Positions 32,834 through 43,723 of a stretch of DNA of 64,000 nucleotides are shown in pieces. This DNA comes from Rotaria macrura (lineage: Eukaryota; Rotifera; Eurotatoria; Philodinida; Philodinidae). Each line of letters starts with the position of its first letter. Position 1 is the first letter of the stretch. The notes under the pieces are model-generated. The model did no database searches. It had not been told where the DNA came from and saw only the letters and a list, made by a program, of their open reading frames with translations. A program made the position numbers and the translations under genes. The DNA lies in NCBI GenBank assembly GCA_900239685.1, contig OENT01000424.1, positions 1 to 64,000 on the forward strand. Reading direction: 5' to 3'.

Positions 32834-34823
32834 ATGGCAAATAACAATTCAACTGAAACAGGAAATCCTGAAGGTAAAGATGAAATACAGCAATGGGGTC
32901 AAGCTATACTCCGTGCAAAGACGGAACTTATTAAACCGTATTCGAAAGTAAACATCAATCAATGGAAGAAGAAAAAAAAATTCTAATTGACTTTTCTCAT
33001 TACAGTATATTAAGGAAGGTCTTCGTCCACGCTCACCCAGTGAACCATACACGTCGTTAACCGACGAACAAGTATCCAATGTCGATCGTACAACTAGTCC
33101 GATATTCTTTCATAAATCTCGAATATCAACAGCAAACGGAGTTTTTCGAGGCTTTCGTCAACGTCAAACCGATCTGTATCCAATGAGTCATTTACGTACG
33201 GGTGGTGCTGTTGGTGGTGGCACAGAGTACATGTATGTTAGTGAACATCCTTATACATCGAAGTTACCCGATGATTACAATGGTTGTTCAGCCCATGGTT
33301 ATCCTAAATGGTACCCGAATCGAGCTGGTGAACGAACACTTGGACATTTACGAGTTGGTGAACCAGTAGAACGTTTTGTTTCAATTGATATGTTTCGTCG
33401 TCCTCCAACAGCACGTCCAGGTCAAATTGTTTTCGATCATGGAAGAGCCAATGATGGATATTATTTACAACGAAATGGATGTAAGTAAAATTAAAAAAAG
33501 CAGCACGATCATGAATATGTACGCAGTTCGAGCAAAATATTTTCTATTTTTTCCTTTTCTCCTTCGAAGATGATACGACATGGTTTCATTCTTCACTTGA
33601 TTTAACCCGTCATCGTATACTTGATTCGATTCAACTTAAAACAACAAGTGAATATGAACAGCAACACGAAGAACAACGAGATCATTATCGACAAGCTAAA
33701 GACAAATGGCCACATTTATCTGAATACGAGGATGAATTCGTACTTAAAATAAGAACTGAACCACGGGGAGCAACAGAGTATGTATTCGAAAGAATTAAAA
33801 TCAAAAATAAAATTCGATCACACCAGGATTCGAACCTGGAATCCCCCGCTCCGTAGGCGGGTGCCTTAACCATTGGGCCATGCGACCGTTGAGACAGAGT
33901 GAAAACAGTTTCTACTCATATTGTAAAACAATATGAATACTTGAAAAAATTGCAGTTTTTCAACAGTCAATCATGTAAATTGACAAAGAAAATTGATGAG
34001 AAAAACTAATCTAAATTGTTCAAGACGATAAATTTTCTATCTTCATTGTAGTAAAATTAAATTTTTGTTCAGAGAAGATGAACACTCACCTATATTATGC
34101 TACTCATTTCTGAGCAATACATTAACATTCTTATCAATAAATTTATTTACTTTTTTCCATAAAATTAACTTCGGTAGCAAAATAAGTGTATATATATGTG
34201 TGTGTGTGTGTGTGTGCCAATAATATATATCCTAGAGTGTAACTCAATCCAATGCATATCCTCACGTATTGCATACCTGCTGCATACAATGACAGATAGG
34301 TTTTTTTCTTCAGAAAGCTATTCCATAAATTACAAACTTTAACATGTACATGAAAAACACGATGGAATGTACTGTTCTGGAATTAAGTTTGCATACTGAA
34401 TTTAGAAAGAACAAAAAAAGAATACCGATAACACTGTAATGTAATGCAAAGGAAAAAGAATTGTCTGACGAGCATAGATATCTTCTCTTTTCAATGCTGT
34501 AGAGGAAAGAAAACAAGAAAGAAAAAAAATATATATACCGATCACACCAGGATTCGAACCTGGAATCCCCCGCTCCGTAGGCGGGTGCCTTAACCATTGG
34601 GCCATGCGACCGTTGTAAAATGAAGAATAAAAATGACTGTCATTTATTTCTAAGATATATTGAATCAATTTTTGTTTGATGATTTTTTAGACTTGAACGT
34701 GCTAAACAACATATTTCAAAAAATCCAACACGTCTTACATCGTTACACAATCAACTAGCGGCAAAAGCCGTTGCTGAAGGTCGAACACTCATAAATGAAT
34801 CGTCACTCAGTCTTCAATGTTAA
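32834..34823 (+). CDS. Conserved-looking four-exon protein, function unknown
   Basis: Exons 32834-32947, 33006-33480, 33570-33777 and 34691-34823 join in frame to 309 aa; introns are 58, 89 and 913 nt, all GT-AG. The protein is hydrophilic, has no signal peptide or membrane segment, and is rich in short Pro/Arg/Gly motifs such as RPPTARPGQIVFDHGRAND and GERTLGHLRVGEPVERFV, followed by a charged helical C-terminal third (EYEQQHEEQRDHYRQAKDKW). The style recalls small ciliary or microtubule-associated proteins, but I cannot name a family and do not assign one. The large third intron carries two identical tRNA-Arg genes in antisense orientation, which probably explains its size. AATAAA follows at about 34903. 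Confidence 0.8.
33815..33887 (-). tRNA. tRNA-Arg (anticodon ACG), copy 1
   Basis: A 73-nt cloverleaf on the minus strand. Acceptor GGTCGCA pairs with TGTGATC (with G-U pairs), discriminator G. D stem GCC/GGC; anticodon stem CCCGC/GCGGG with loop CTACGGA, anticodon ACG; T arm CCAGG-TTCGAAT-CCTGG. The box A and box B promoter elements are intact, and TTTTATTTTT follows downstream as pol III terminator. It lies in intron 3 of the host gene, antisense. Confidence 0.96.
34197..34216. repeat. (TG)n microsatellite in intron 3
   Basis: A run of ten TG units preceded by a short TA run, lying between the two tRNA-Arg genes. It may mark a duplication or slippage site. Confidence 0.9.
34539..34611 (-). 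tRNA. tRNA-Arg (anticodon ACG), copy 2
   Basis: Identical over all 73 nt to the copy 651 bp downstream on the minus strand (33815-33887), with four further identical bases at the 5' side. Eight T in a row occur downstream on the minus strand (after a TA run) and can serve as terminator. Same antisense position in intron 3 of the host gene. Flanking sequence beyond a few bases is unrelated, so either the duplication is old and conversion keeps the bodies identical, or a short unit was copied. Confidence 0.96.
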
Positions 34824-36360
34824 GAACTATAATCTCAAAAAAAAAAACACAAATTGTAATGTTGCATTTAACTTATCTCTAATTATCACTCTCCTACAGA
34901 TAAAAATAAATAAGTCGTTTCATACAGTGATCTAATACATTTATTGCTTTGAATATTCTGAAGAGAAGATGACGATTTCGATCGGATGAAATGTGTAAAG
35001 TTCTATGTCAAACAAATTATTTCAACAAGGAATTATAATCATCTATTCATCGTAAATATAATCGAATTATACTTATCGATAGATTCTAACAAGCATAAAG
35101 AGAAAATAGTCATTTGTTTCGTTTATAAAATGAATGTCGAATATGACGTGAGAAAAGAATTTTGTCATATGTTGTTAAATGCCGATTTTCTAGTTCAATG
35201 AATGATTTGTTGATAATTCTTGATTTTTTTTATATGCTTAGTCATATAGTGTCTTGTAAAGGTTAATTGATTCAGTTTCAAAACGTTATTCTCTTCTGAA
35301 AAGAAAATGCAACTATTTGTTATTCATATCAGTAGCTTCTGTTAACATTGAAATTCGAAGAAGTTATTGATACGTCAAACATGTGAAAGAATTGAGGATA
35401 TCTCGTACGATTATGTTTGATGTATCACAAGTCAATAATTTTCCATACCGAAAACGATAAAACAGTTTAAAAAATCCTTGCATCTTCTTAAAAAACGATT
35501 CGTTCTATTAACATTATTAAAATAGTTGAGATAAGTTCGAATTTTCGTTCAACATCATGTATTAATGACTTTTACTAGAACAAAGTTCGAAACGAATCAA
35601 TCTTTTGTTGGAATGTCGTGCTTTTCGAATTGAACTATTTCACAATCAATTCATAGATTACTGCTTATGGTAGATTCATGTTTTTATGTATATATCCTAC
35701 TTTTAAGAATTGCCTAAAACAAAAGACGAATTTAATAAATATATATCATTTTTGAAGTCGTACAATAGACCATAGTCGCTGTGCCATAGTCGACCGGTAA
35801 ACAGATGATCTATAGTAAGAGAAATATTCGTTCACTACTTATGTCATGTGTGTATGATTATTTATTGTTTACTGTTTATAATGATTGATATGTACTAATG
35901 CGACTTTCAGAATCTAGTAATTGTATGTGAAACATGCGAGAAAAAGAAACGGAAAACATTCGTGCTGCTTAAGAATGATTTATTTTTGTTTCAAGCTACT
36001 TCATGCGATGATTCTTATCTATTTTTTTATGTAGTATTTATAAAAAAATCTTTTAAAACTGATACTGGTTCTTTGTACTCGTGAAAGTTTGTGATTGTTA
36101 CCTGTATGAATTAGTTCATTGTTTAATATCTGACTAATATTAACATGTGATGTATTTTCATGCTCGCTGTATTAAAAGACGGCATCAGTGAGATTCTGTC
36201 TATTCAACTTCTAGAGAACACTTCCGCTGTTGAATTTGAAAGTAGAAGCATGATTTGGGTAGATCCATCGTGTTAAGCACATGCTCTTTTTTCTAATTTT
36301 TTCATCGATTCTTTCAAGTTGTTCATAGATACATGTCAACAAATGAATTGACCACTTTAG
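34824..36360. other. Non-coding stretch
   Basis: About 1.5 kb, AT-rich, with the 3' UTR of the four-exon gene at its start. Nothing else is supported, except possible missing 5' exons of the element-split gene that begins at about 36361. Confidence 0.45.
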
Positions 36361-37509
36361 ACAGTCACAACAACGAGAAGGAGTGGATGTGAACCTTTTC
36401 TTGGAACTCACGCGAACACATTTATATGAGCTGACTTACAGATATCAGAAACTCAACGAAACCATACAAGTTACCTTAGAAGGCAGCTCAAAAACGAGTG
36501 ATGTAAATTTCCATAAGGTTAATGGTCATGGCACTCTATTTAGGATGGAAGAGTGTTTATGTTCTAACTCTTGTAAATCTATTAACGTAAATTTGACTTA
36601 TGATATCGAAACAAATTGTATGTTGATATACACTATTCGACTAGGAACTAAAAGCGATTGTGAACGAAATATCAGATTGTTCCAAAAGTTCGTGCAACTA
36701 CCCTCGTACTTAAAGTGTGAAATATATGGTTTCCACCTTGGTCTAGAGCATTCATTTTTAGGGTGGTCCACCCATTTTGAGCTAATTGCTTCATTGTCTT
36801 CTTGGGAAAAGAAAAGAGTTTTCACGACCAGGTGTGCTTCTATTTTAGTCATAATGGTGGTGCCTGCGACTTAGTACTCCTGTATCTCATTAATCAGGAC
36901 CAGGAGAGGTCTGAAGATAAGAAGTTTAGGTTAGGTACAATTTCATATAGGCTAAAATCTGTGATGAAGAGACAGTCTCTGTGAATGGTTTCACAAAGAA
37001 TCAGAGAATTTTGAAATTCAGAGACTACTATATAAAAGAAAGAGCAGCCATAACTCACTCTGTCATTCAATTTTCAGAGTGATCGAGCGAAATTTCGAAG
37101 AGATATGCAAAGATTTCAAAGAAAAATACGCATTTTATTTGTGAGGTTTTAACGGCTTCACAATGCCTCGTAGCCAAATAGTCACTTTTCCCATCTAAAT
37201 TCACTCCAAATGCTAACCCAAATAGTGCATCTTGTTGCCCTTGATGAGCTCTACAAAACTATGCATTGTGATTTGTGAAACAGATTTTTCTCAGCACGGC
37301 AATGAAGCAATTAGGTCAAAAAACGGTGTAACATCCTAAAAATAAACGCTCTACACGATGGTAGAAGCCACGCGTTTCAAGCTTGTAGTAGGAGGGTTGG
37401 TGCACGAACTTTCTGGACAACGTGATATATTCAATCATATACTTCTGGTGATTATTCATGCCGTACCAAGATTTCAATCGAGATTCTATCATACAAAATT
37501 TTAAATTAG
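36361..37509 (+). pseudogene. Exon of an unknown cysteine-rich protein split by a mariner-like element
   Basis: After an acceptor-like CACTTTAG a plus-strand frame stays open from 36361 to the element at 36672, encoding about 100 residues including VTLEGSSKTSDVNFHKVNGH, ECLCSNSCKS and NLTYDIETNC. Beyond the right target duplication (37426-37427) the same frame resumes, with SGDYSC and about 25 further residues before a stop at 37507-37509. So the host exon was one uninterrupted frame before insertion. The cysteine pattern and GDYSC suggest a secreted or extracellular domain, but no family is recognised, and upstream exons were not found. With the element present the frame reads into the terminal repeat and ends at about 36874, so the product would be truncated. 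Confidence 0.55.
36672..37425. mobile_element. 754-bp mariner-like element with long terminal inverted repeats
   Basis: The left end TCAGATTGTTCCAAAAGTTC and the reverse-complemented right end TCACGTTGTCCAGAAAGTTC begin inverted repeats that can be followed for about 140 bp, sharing for example AAAGTTCGTGCA, TAGAGC.TT.ATTTTTAGG and CTAATTGCTTCATTG. TA flanks both ends (36670-36671 and 37426-37427), the target duplication of Tc1/mariner elements, and the ends resemble mariner termini. There is no transposase frame, so it is non-autonomous. Repeat identity of roughly 75% suggests age or relaxed ends. It is richer in GC than its surroundings and carries a TATATAAAAG box at about 37029. Confidence 0.8.
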
Positions 37510-38750
37510 TTTCATTCGATGTGCTGCAAATTCGTGATTAGAATACATATTATTTCTTGTATTTATATAATAGTTCTTTGATCAAACCATACGTCTCTAT
37601 AGCATGTAAACGGAAATAAAATGAGCAAAACATGAACTAGATTTGTGTAAATCTATCATATTGATTTATCGAATATTAACTGAGTATCTTTTTCTACTGC
37701 TGCTACGTACTACACTGTTTGCTTGGTCTAAAATGATAGTTGTAAATTCTTTATCAATGAATTTCAACGACGAGAAAAATCGAAACCTACTATTGAATCC
37801 TAGTTTTAGTACATATCAAACGAATGGGATATACCAACAAGTATGTTTGAGTGATCTAGTGTGTTATACATACCATTCTAATAGGTCAACTATTCTTTTT
37901 TTCTGTAAATTTATTCATAGGTATCAATTTAATCGAGCAAACTATTCTTCTCTGTTCATAAAGTATTTAACAAAATACGAATGCAATCTTGAATAAAAAT
38001 AAATGAACGTGAAATAATCTCTATCCTTGATGGATAAAGTAAAACTATATTCGATATAAATATTACAAAGAAAACAAATAAAACTTGATGTATTCTGACA
38101 AAAAATTAGAAAAAAAAACAAATGGAACGTTCAAAGACAGTATAGGCTTTTATTAGTGCAAGCATAGAAAAGACGAGATTAAAATAGGAAAAACAGAAAT
38201 AATTGTTATATATTATGAAAGTAAGGCTCGTATAATTGTAAAAGTACTTTTCTATTTCATATTTTCTTATTTCCAAAAGAAAAATATTTTTCTTTTGTAG
38301 CACACAAACTAAAACACGTATTGAAGAATTAGGATCAAGATTTATCATATTTCCTTCGGTTACATAGGGTAAGATAAATTTTAAATTATGATTAAAGATC
38401 ACAAAATATTAAGTCTCTGTTCAATAAATGAGTGAACTACTTTCCTTATAGTCTTCTTCAAATGAATAGAAGAAAGTAAGCGAATATATGGTTAAGAATA
38501 GTGCTTACATTTTCTTCTAACTTTTATTTCCACTGCTATTATAGAAACTAGCTCTTCTTGGCATTTTTAAAATAAATAAACAAATAACAGTCTTATAAAT
38601 ATTTATTACTTGATTGTCTAATGATAACGATATCTTTAGCTCTTGTAACTCTTCAGAAATAATCGTACTTCTCATATTTATTATTGGCACCTGAATTTTT
38701 CGTTCACTACGCTCACTTTGGTTGTTTACATAAATCAAATGAATAGAATA
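37510..38750. other. Non-coding stretch
   Basis: About 1.2 kb between two elements. A 117-codon plus-strand frame at 37643-37996 has a hydrophobic N-terminal part and two Cys; it could be relic coding DNA but is near what chance allows, so it is not called. Confidence 0.35.
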
Positions 38751-39973
38751 AAGCCCCAGACACATTAGAAGACCCCCCTTGGATAAATGAAGCAAAAGAC
38801 ATATTAGAAGAACCCCCTGATAAACTCGATTTTTTTACAAATAATTTCTGGAATTTATTAACTTTTTAGTATTTAAGTCATAATTGTATCGTAGATAAGT
38901 ACGAATAATATTTTGCTTCCTTTATGAAAATTATGCTTCAGTTCGAAGTGAAAAAAGTCTTGCGAAACAATCAATTGGAAACAACTGTTTAGTAAAGAAT
39001 GGATTTCTTTATAGAACACATATCATGGGATCTTTTTACTGCTCTTATTCAGCATATTGTGAAAGAACTCTTACGGTTCTCTATTAAAAAAAACCCTCTC
39101 ATGGTCTTGAGTTATAATGGACGCAGTGTAGAACCTTGAGTGTAACACATGAAGAAATCTTTGTAAAATAGTAGCATAATAGGTGAAAATTCGTTGTGTA
39201 ACAATTAAAATGCTGAATTACCGTTATCTCTAGAAATTCTGATACACATTCATCACAAACCTTTCTTTCATAGTTGAAAAAAAACGTGAATTCATGTATA
39301 TACGCTCGAAGCAGAAACGAATAAGAAAACCTTGATTCGACTATATCTTCGTTCGGATACAGTTCCCCTCAGATTAATTCAATCGAATGAGATTATTTGA
39401 CAATTCGATTTGGTTTTCATCTCTAATACGCATCGGNTCCCCTATTCTTAATACAAACGTATTCATTGAAGTTGACTTGAGCCTAATAAATATGTTATTA
39501 GAATATAGATTTTCATGTGAACAGATTGCATGAATACTAGTCAAAAATCAAGAAAAATTAATTCGATTGAGCTTGACAAAACAAGTTAATTCTTTTTCTG
39601 AGTTATGTAGTTATTGAGAAGTTAAAATTTGGTTAATGGCAGATCTAATTTTTTAGAAAAAACAAAGCTAGTGGACGTTTTGCCAAGCTTTTCGGATACA
39701 CTGCCTTTAATATTCTAAGAATATTTATTATCAATGATATATGTCTTTTTTCACAAGATAGCATTTGTTACTTTCTCGTTGTACACATGTCGAATAAGTA
39801 AAGCAACCGTTTTCGAACAATTGAATTGAATAAAAATGAATTGAAACGGATGTTTGTTACAAAGACTGCTGAAAAATATAACTTTTTTAGGGGACATAAT
39901 AGTAGACCCCTTGTAAGTTATAAGCGATAAGACAGAATAGAAGACCCCGGGTCTTCTAATGTGTCGAGGGCTT
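38751..39973. mobile_element. 1.2-kb non-autonomous DNA element, TA target, inverted repeats
   Basis: The left end reads AAGCCCCAGACACATTAGAA and the reverse complement of the right end AAGCCCTCGACACATTAGAA; they differ at two of the first 25 bases. TA flanks each end (38749-38750; 39974-39975). Inside the left end the motif GACAyATTAGAAGA followed by a C-run is repeated (38759 and 38797 region); the right end holds a near-perfect palindrome AGAAGACCC-C-GGGTCTTCT. No coding frame is present. A third copy of the end lies at 63339. One ambiguous base is present at 39437. Confidence 0.78.
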
Positions 39974-40253
39974 TACATTACTACTGAACAATATGTAGGG
40001 TTTGCAGGTACGTTATATATCATATTCGAATACCTAACAATTCTGTACAGAAAAACAGAAAGACAGAAAAATACTAGAGAACGTCTAGTAGCATGAGTTA
40101 AATTATAAATTAACATCGTCGGATTTGAGTACAAGTATTTGTTTGATACGTAATTTGCGTGACTAGAAAGAATAGAGCTGTTAAATCATATTGAAACGTC
40201 TTATTTCAACATCTATCATGAATGTCTTGTACACCATTTTTCATATTTGATTT

Positions 40254-41408
40254 TTATTTCACATCAGTCGGCAATTGTTGTTGAACCCATCGTTGCATGT
40301 TTTTCTGAACACATTTACCTTTGAATGACCATAGATGAAATAAAGCAAAATCATGCATTAATCCTTCACCTTCATCTAATATAACTTTTACACCAGCCAA
40401 TATCATATTCGTAGTTAACATTCGAATTGCATCAATAAATATTTCATTTGTACCAGCAGTTACATACAATGGTGGAAATCCTTTGAATTTATCATCACTT
40501 GGACTGAATTTCTTCTTTTCCTCATCAGTCAACTCATGCCAATTCTTTTCTTTGCCTATCGCTAATTGTCTTGAATGCACTGCAAGACTCATTGATAAAT
40601 AATTATCTGTATTTAACATCAAATTTTCATCAAAAAAATTTAGATTAGGCCAAGGAGAATGCAAAATAACACCCCGTGGAACCGGCTTACTATTTGATAC
40701 CATCCATTGTAAAAGATAAATCCAAAGCATGCCACCTGTTGAATCACCCAGACCAACTAATCGTTGATGAATGTTTGGATCAACATGAAGTAGATATTGA
40801 TAAACATTTATAATATCTTCGATTGTATGTTCAAGTGAATATTCAGGTGCAAGACGAAAATCAACATAAACTACCAACATATTGAGATATTTCGATAGAT
40901 GACATGCATATCCAGAATAGGTATCAATATCTCCAAAAACGAAGCCACCACCATGTAAATACAAGATCAGTGGTCGATCGGAATTCTCCCAATCGTGGAT
41001 TTGATCATGTTGTATGTAATAAATATTTACTTTATTATTTTGATTAATATATTGAAATGTATGATGTTGAACATGACACCATGATAATCTAGCTGGAAGT
41101 AGTGCAGTTAAAATTCGTTTCAAATGATGACGATGTATTTCAATGTCCTCATTTGTTAAACTGTTACTTAAATCTAAAGGTGGATAGTAAAGGGACACGA
41201 TTTCTTGTAATGCTTTCGAATCCGTATCCACAGTCATTGATTCAGGATTTAAAAATGGTAATAATCGATTTCGTAATGAGAATATTCGATGAACTGTTGC
41301 TAAACGAGTATGATGTGTTAATTCTAAATCTTCCTTTTCGATGAAAGATTTAAATGTTAATAGCGTAATAATATTCGCCATCGAATAAAAAAGCCAAGTA
41401 TTGAACAT
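40254..41408 (-). CDS. Alpha/beta hydrolase, hormone-sensitive-lipase-type esterase, intronless
   Basis: 384-aa single-exon protein. It has the HSL-family oxyanion motif HGGGFVFGD (152-160), the nucleophile elbow GDSTGG (Ser223), a probable catalytic Asp in NEIFIDAIRM (Asp326), and the catalytic His in HDFALFHLW (His352). FRLAPEY (184-190) is the family signature after strand 4. A hydrophobic N-terminal segment may anchor it to a membrane. Such enzymes hydrolyse short to medium acyl esters or drugs and xenobiotics; the substrate cannot be told. The ATG at 41408 is the first in frame. The absence of introns and the closeness of motif IV to bacterial enzymes make horizontal acquisition possible, as reported for many bdelloid enzymes, but this is inference. 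Confidence 0.88.
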   Translation of the reverse strand: MFNTWLFYSMANIITLLTFKSFIEKEDLELTHHTRLATVHRIFSLRNRLLPFLNPESMTVDTDSKALQEIVSLYYPPLDLSNSLTNEDIEIHRHHLKRILTALLPARLSWCHVQHHTFQYINQNNKVNIYYIQHDQIHDWENSDRPLILYLHGGGFVFGDIDTYSGYACHLSKYLNMLVVYVDFRLAPEYSLEHTIEDIINVYQYLLHVDPNIHQRLVGLGDSTGGMLWIYLLQWMVSNSKPVPRGVILHSPWPNLNFFDENLMLNTDNYLSMSLAVHSRQLAIGKEKNWHELTDEEKKKFSPSDDKFKGFPPLYVTAGTNEIFIDAIRMLTTNMILAGVKVILDEGEGLMHDFALFHLWSFKGKCVQKNMQRWVQQQLPTDVK

Positions 41409-42612
41409 TGTAATTTGTGTTTATGATTAAGAAGTTAGCGATTAAAAAAACTGATTAAAGCCTATAAAACGTAAATGAACACTGTGCTGTCTTTTTCGGT
41501 CGATATTTAAATCTATGATTTGTGTCCTTGATATACTATTGACAGTTGATAAAATGATTGCACTACATTTTTTTTACAAAATTTTCTCCTTCATGGTTAG
41601 AGGTCTGTTCTTTCTAGTGAGTCACTCTAGCCGAGATATGATAGATAGATTATTTCTTATTGAAATTGGGTGACGCAAACTACGACTTTGAAATAAAAGC
41701 GAACCCTATACACTTCCTCTGTTCGACAATATCTATGATTAACAAGTTGTAAGTATTTCGTTTCATGATTCAACAATCATGATTTACTATCCGCGGTGAA
41801 TCACATAGCTTCAACACGGATACAAACATTCGATGTTTTTCATACCTTTTTAGATAATGCAAATCAGCGCTTATAGTTATCTTCATGGACGTTTGTGTTG
41901 AATAATATTTATTGTTCTAGCTATGACGCACGCACAGGATTCGTGTACATTTCATGCTATTGCTAGTGTCATCTGTGATATTGTCATACCAAATATAGTA
42001 TCTTCATTTAATTAAACGAACACAGAATGATTCACGAAAAGGATGTATCACTTGGATGATATATTTTTCAATATAATGTTAGTTTGATGAGATATGATCT
42101 ATTATCAATATATTTAGTAATTGGTGTTTTTTACTTAGCAATATGTGTTAGAAAAAGAAAATAGGAATAAATTACGACAGAGGAAATCAGATGTCGAGAG
42201 GAAAGAAATGTTTAAAATATTTTTTTTTCATCATAGAAAATAGCATTTTTGCCCTGATATCAATCATGTAAAACATAAGCGATAATGAATGATTGATTTC
42301 GAAAAAGAAATTCTAAAACTATCTGGCAGTCTATTGCATACATTAGATAATAATTAATCAAAGTAATTAAGGTTACTATAACGAATTGCGTGTTACATAA
42401 ATTATCTTCATAAAAAAGACTATTTTAGCATACTGGATTCGTAGCATCACACTAATTTCTTTGAGTGAGAAAGAAAATCACATATCGACTTGTACTCGTA
42501 GAAATTTATCGAACTTCAGTTAGATTTATCTGAATAATATTTAAATGAGAAAAAAAAACAACTAGATGTCGTCTGTTCAGCGTTAAGTATTGAAGAGTTC
42601 TAGAAAAGATCA
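41409..42612. other. Non-coding stretch
   Basis: About 1.2 kb, AT-rich, containing the hydrolase promoter and the 3' end of the next minus-strand gene. No other feature seen. Confidence 0.45.
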
Positions 42613-43126
42613 TTAGACAAATTGATCGTTTCGTTGCCTTTGACTATTGAAATCTGATCTATGTAAATCCATATCTATTAAATAGCCATCATCCGTTTCA
42701 GGGCTATCATAATTTGTATCGAAATTTCGTTTTTTTGAAATATTTCCAAGAATCAATGAACGTTGTCGTTTTTTCCAATATATTATGAAAATAATACTTA
42801 CAAGTGTTAATACAATACAAGTTAATAGTACGTATTTAGTTTTAACCTGATATCGGTTGCTCTTTAGAGCTAGATTTTTTGTCTTTGATGATGATAATCT
42901 AAGAATAGATGATTTGGGACAATTAATATTAAAACGAATAAGTGATGCCTATCTACGAGATTGTTGAAATCGATGAAGATTTATTTTCGATTTCAAATCT
43001 ATCATCATTTCGTATTTTATTCGATGTTGACAATCGAGTTGTTATGTGCCTTGTTGTTCGTTGATGATGACCTAAAGAAAGCAAGATGCTCTCACATTGT
43101 GTACTACTCAAGAAGAATGTACTCAT
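42613..43126 (-). CDS. Small single-pass membrane protein, unknown (two exons)
   Basis: Found by reading the minus strand; each exon is short. Exon 1 is 43126-42957 and exon 2 is 42898-42613, separated by a 58-nt intron (GTAGAT...TTCTTAG) that keeps frame, giving 151 aa. The N-terminal half is Ser/Thr/Arg/Asn-rich with no signal peptide (STSNKIRNDDRFEIENKSSS). A strong membrane segment follows at about 79-100 (YVLLTCIVLTLVSIIFIIYW), then a stop-transfer KKRQR and a polar tail with NYDSPETDDGYLIDMD. A Tyr in an acidic setting there could be a sorting or phosphorylation site. The start is only 67 nt after the stop codon of the J-domain gene on the same strand. The true 5' end is uncertain. Confidence 0.6.
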
Positions 43127-43192
43127 ATATTTATAAAATACGAAAGAATTTCAATGAAAACATTCCAACTCTATGATTTATTTCTTCTAACA

Positions 43193-43723
43193 TCAGACAT
43201 CTACTTTTAACAATCGATCGATACCTGAGTTTTTATTTTCTAATCTTCTCATCAATACTTCCCGAGCTTGATTGAGTCGTTGCATGGCTATTGTAGCGTC
43301 TGGTATTCTAATCTTATCAGGATGTATGAGTAGTGCTAATTTCTTGTATGCATCCATAATCTGTTCTTGTGTTGCATATTTATCAATGCCCAGTATTCTG
43401 TAGTAATCCTGTTCTTTATTATAGAGTATGCGTTTTATTGGAGCTAATTCTTTTAGAGTATATTCGTTTTTAATTTCTCCTTGTGACTGTTTTTCATTAC
43501 GATTCCGAAAGAATAAATCATCATCATTTTTTATACCACCCAATGGACTATTTTTCATCATGGCTTCGGTCTGCCATGTTGATTTAGATGATTTACCAAA
43601 CAGAAATCGTTTAAATCTTTGATTCAAATTTTTCGTCAAAGAATATATATCAGTTTCATCGCTAGCATGAACTGAAACAAAGGTCAAAATCAGTAGTAAA
43701 AGAAGACATCGAACGAAAAACAT
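43193..43723 (-). CDS. Secretory-pathway J-domain (DnaJ-like) protein
   Basis: 176-aa single-exon protein. A signal peptide (FVRCLLLLLILTFVSVHA) is followed by a polar linker and a C-terminal J domain at about 106-160: DYYRILGIDKYATQEQIMDAY, the HPD tripeptide at 134-136 that stimulates Hsp70 ATPase, and helix IV MQRLNQAREVL. There is no Gly/Phe region, zinc domain or ER-retention tetrapeptide, so it is a class C J protein, probably in the ER lumen, partnering BiP. Its exact orthologue is not clear. The next minus-strand gene starts 67 nt downstream, a spacing that allows cotranscription, although no good acceptor is seen in the gap. Confidence 0.83.
   Translation of the reverse strand: MFFVRCLLLLLILTFVSVHASDETDIYSLTKNLNQRFKRFLFGKSSKSTWQTEAMMKNSPLGGIKNDDDLFFRNRNEKQSQGEIKNEYTLKELAPIKRILYNKEQDYYRILGIDKYATQEQIMDAYKKLALLIHPDKIRIPDATIAMQRLNQAREVLMRRLENKNSGIDRLLKVDV

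Noticed and set aside
33685-34597. Minus-strand frames starting MVKAPAYGAGDSRFESWCDR at both tRNA-Arg loci
   Set aside because: They are translations of the tRNA genes themselves and match each other only because the tRNA bodies are identical.
37643-37996. 117-codon plus-strand frame
   Set aside because: About one such frame is expected by chance in 64 kb at this composition; no homology seen.
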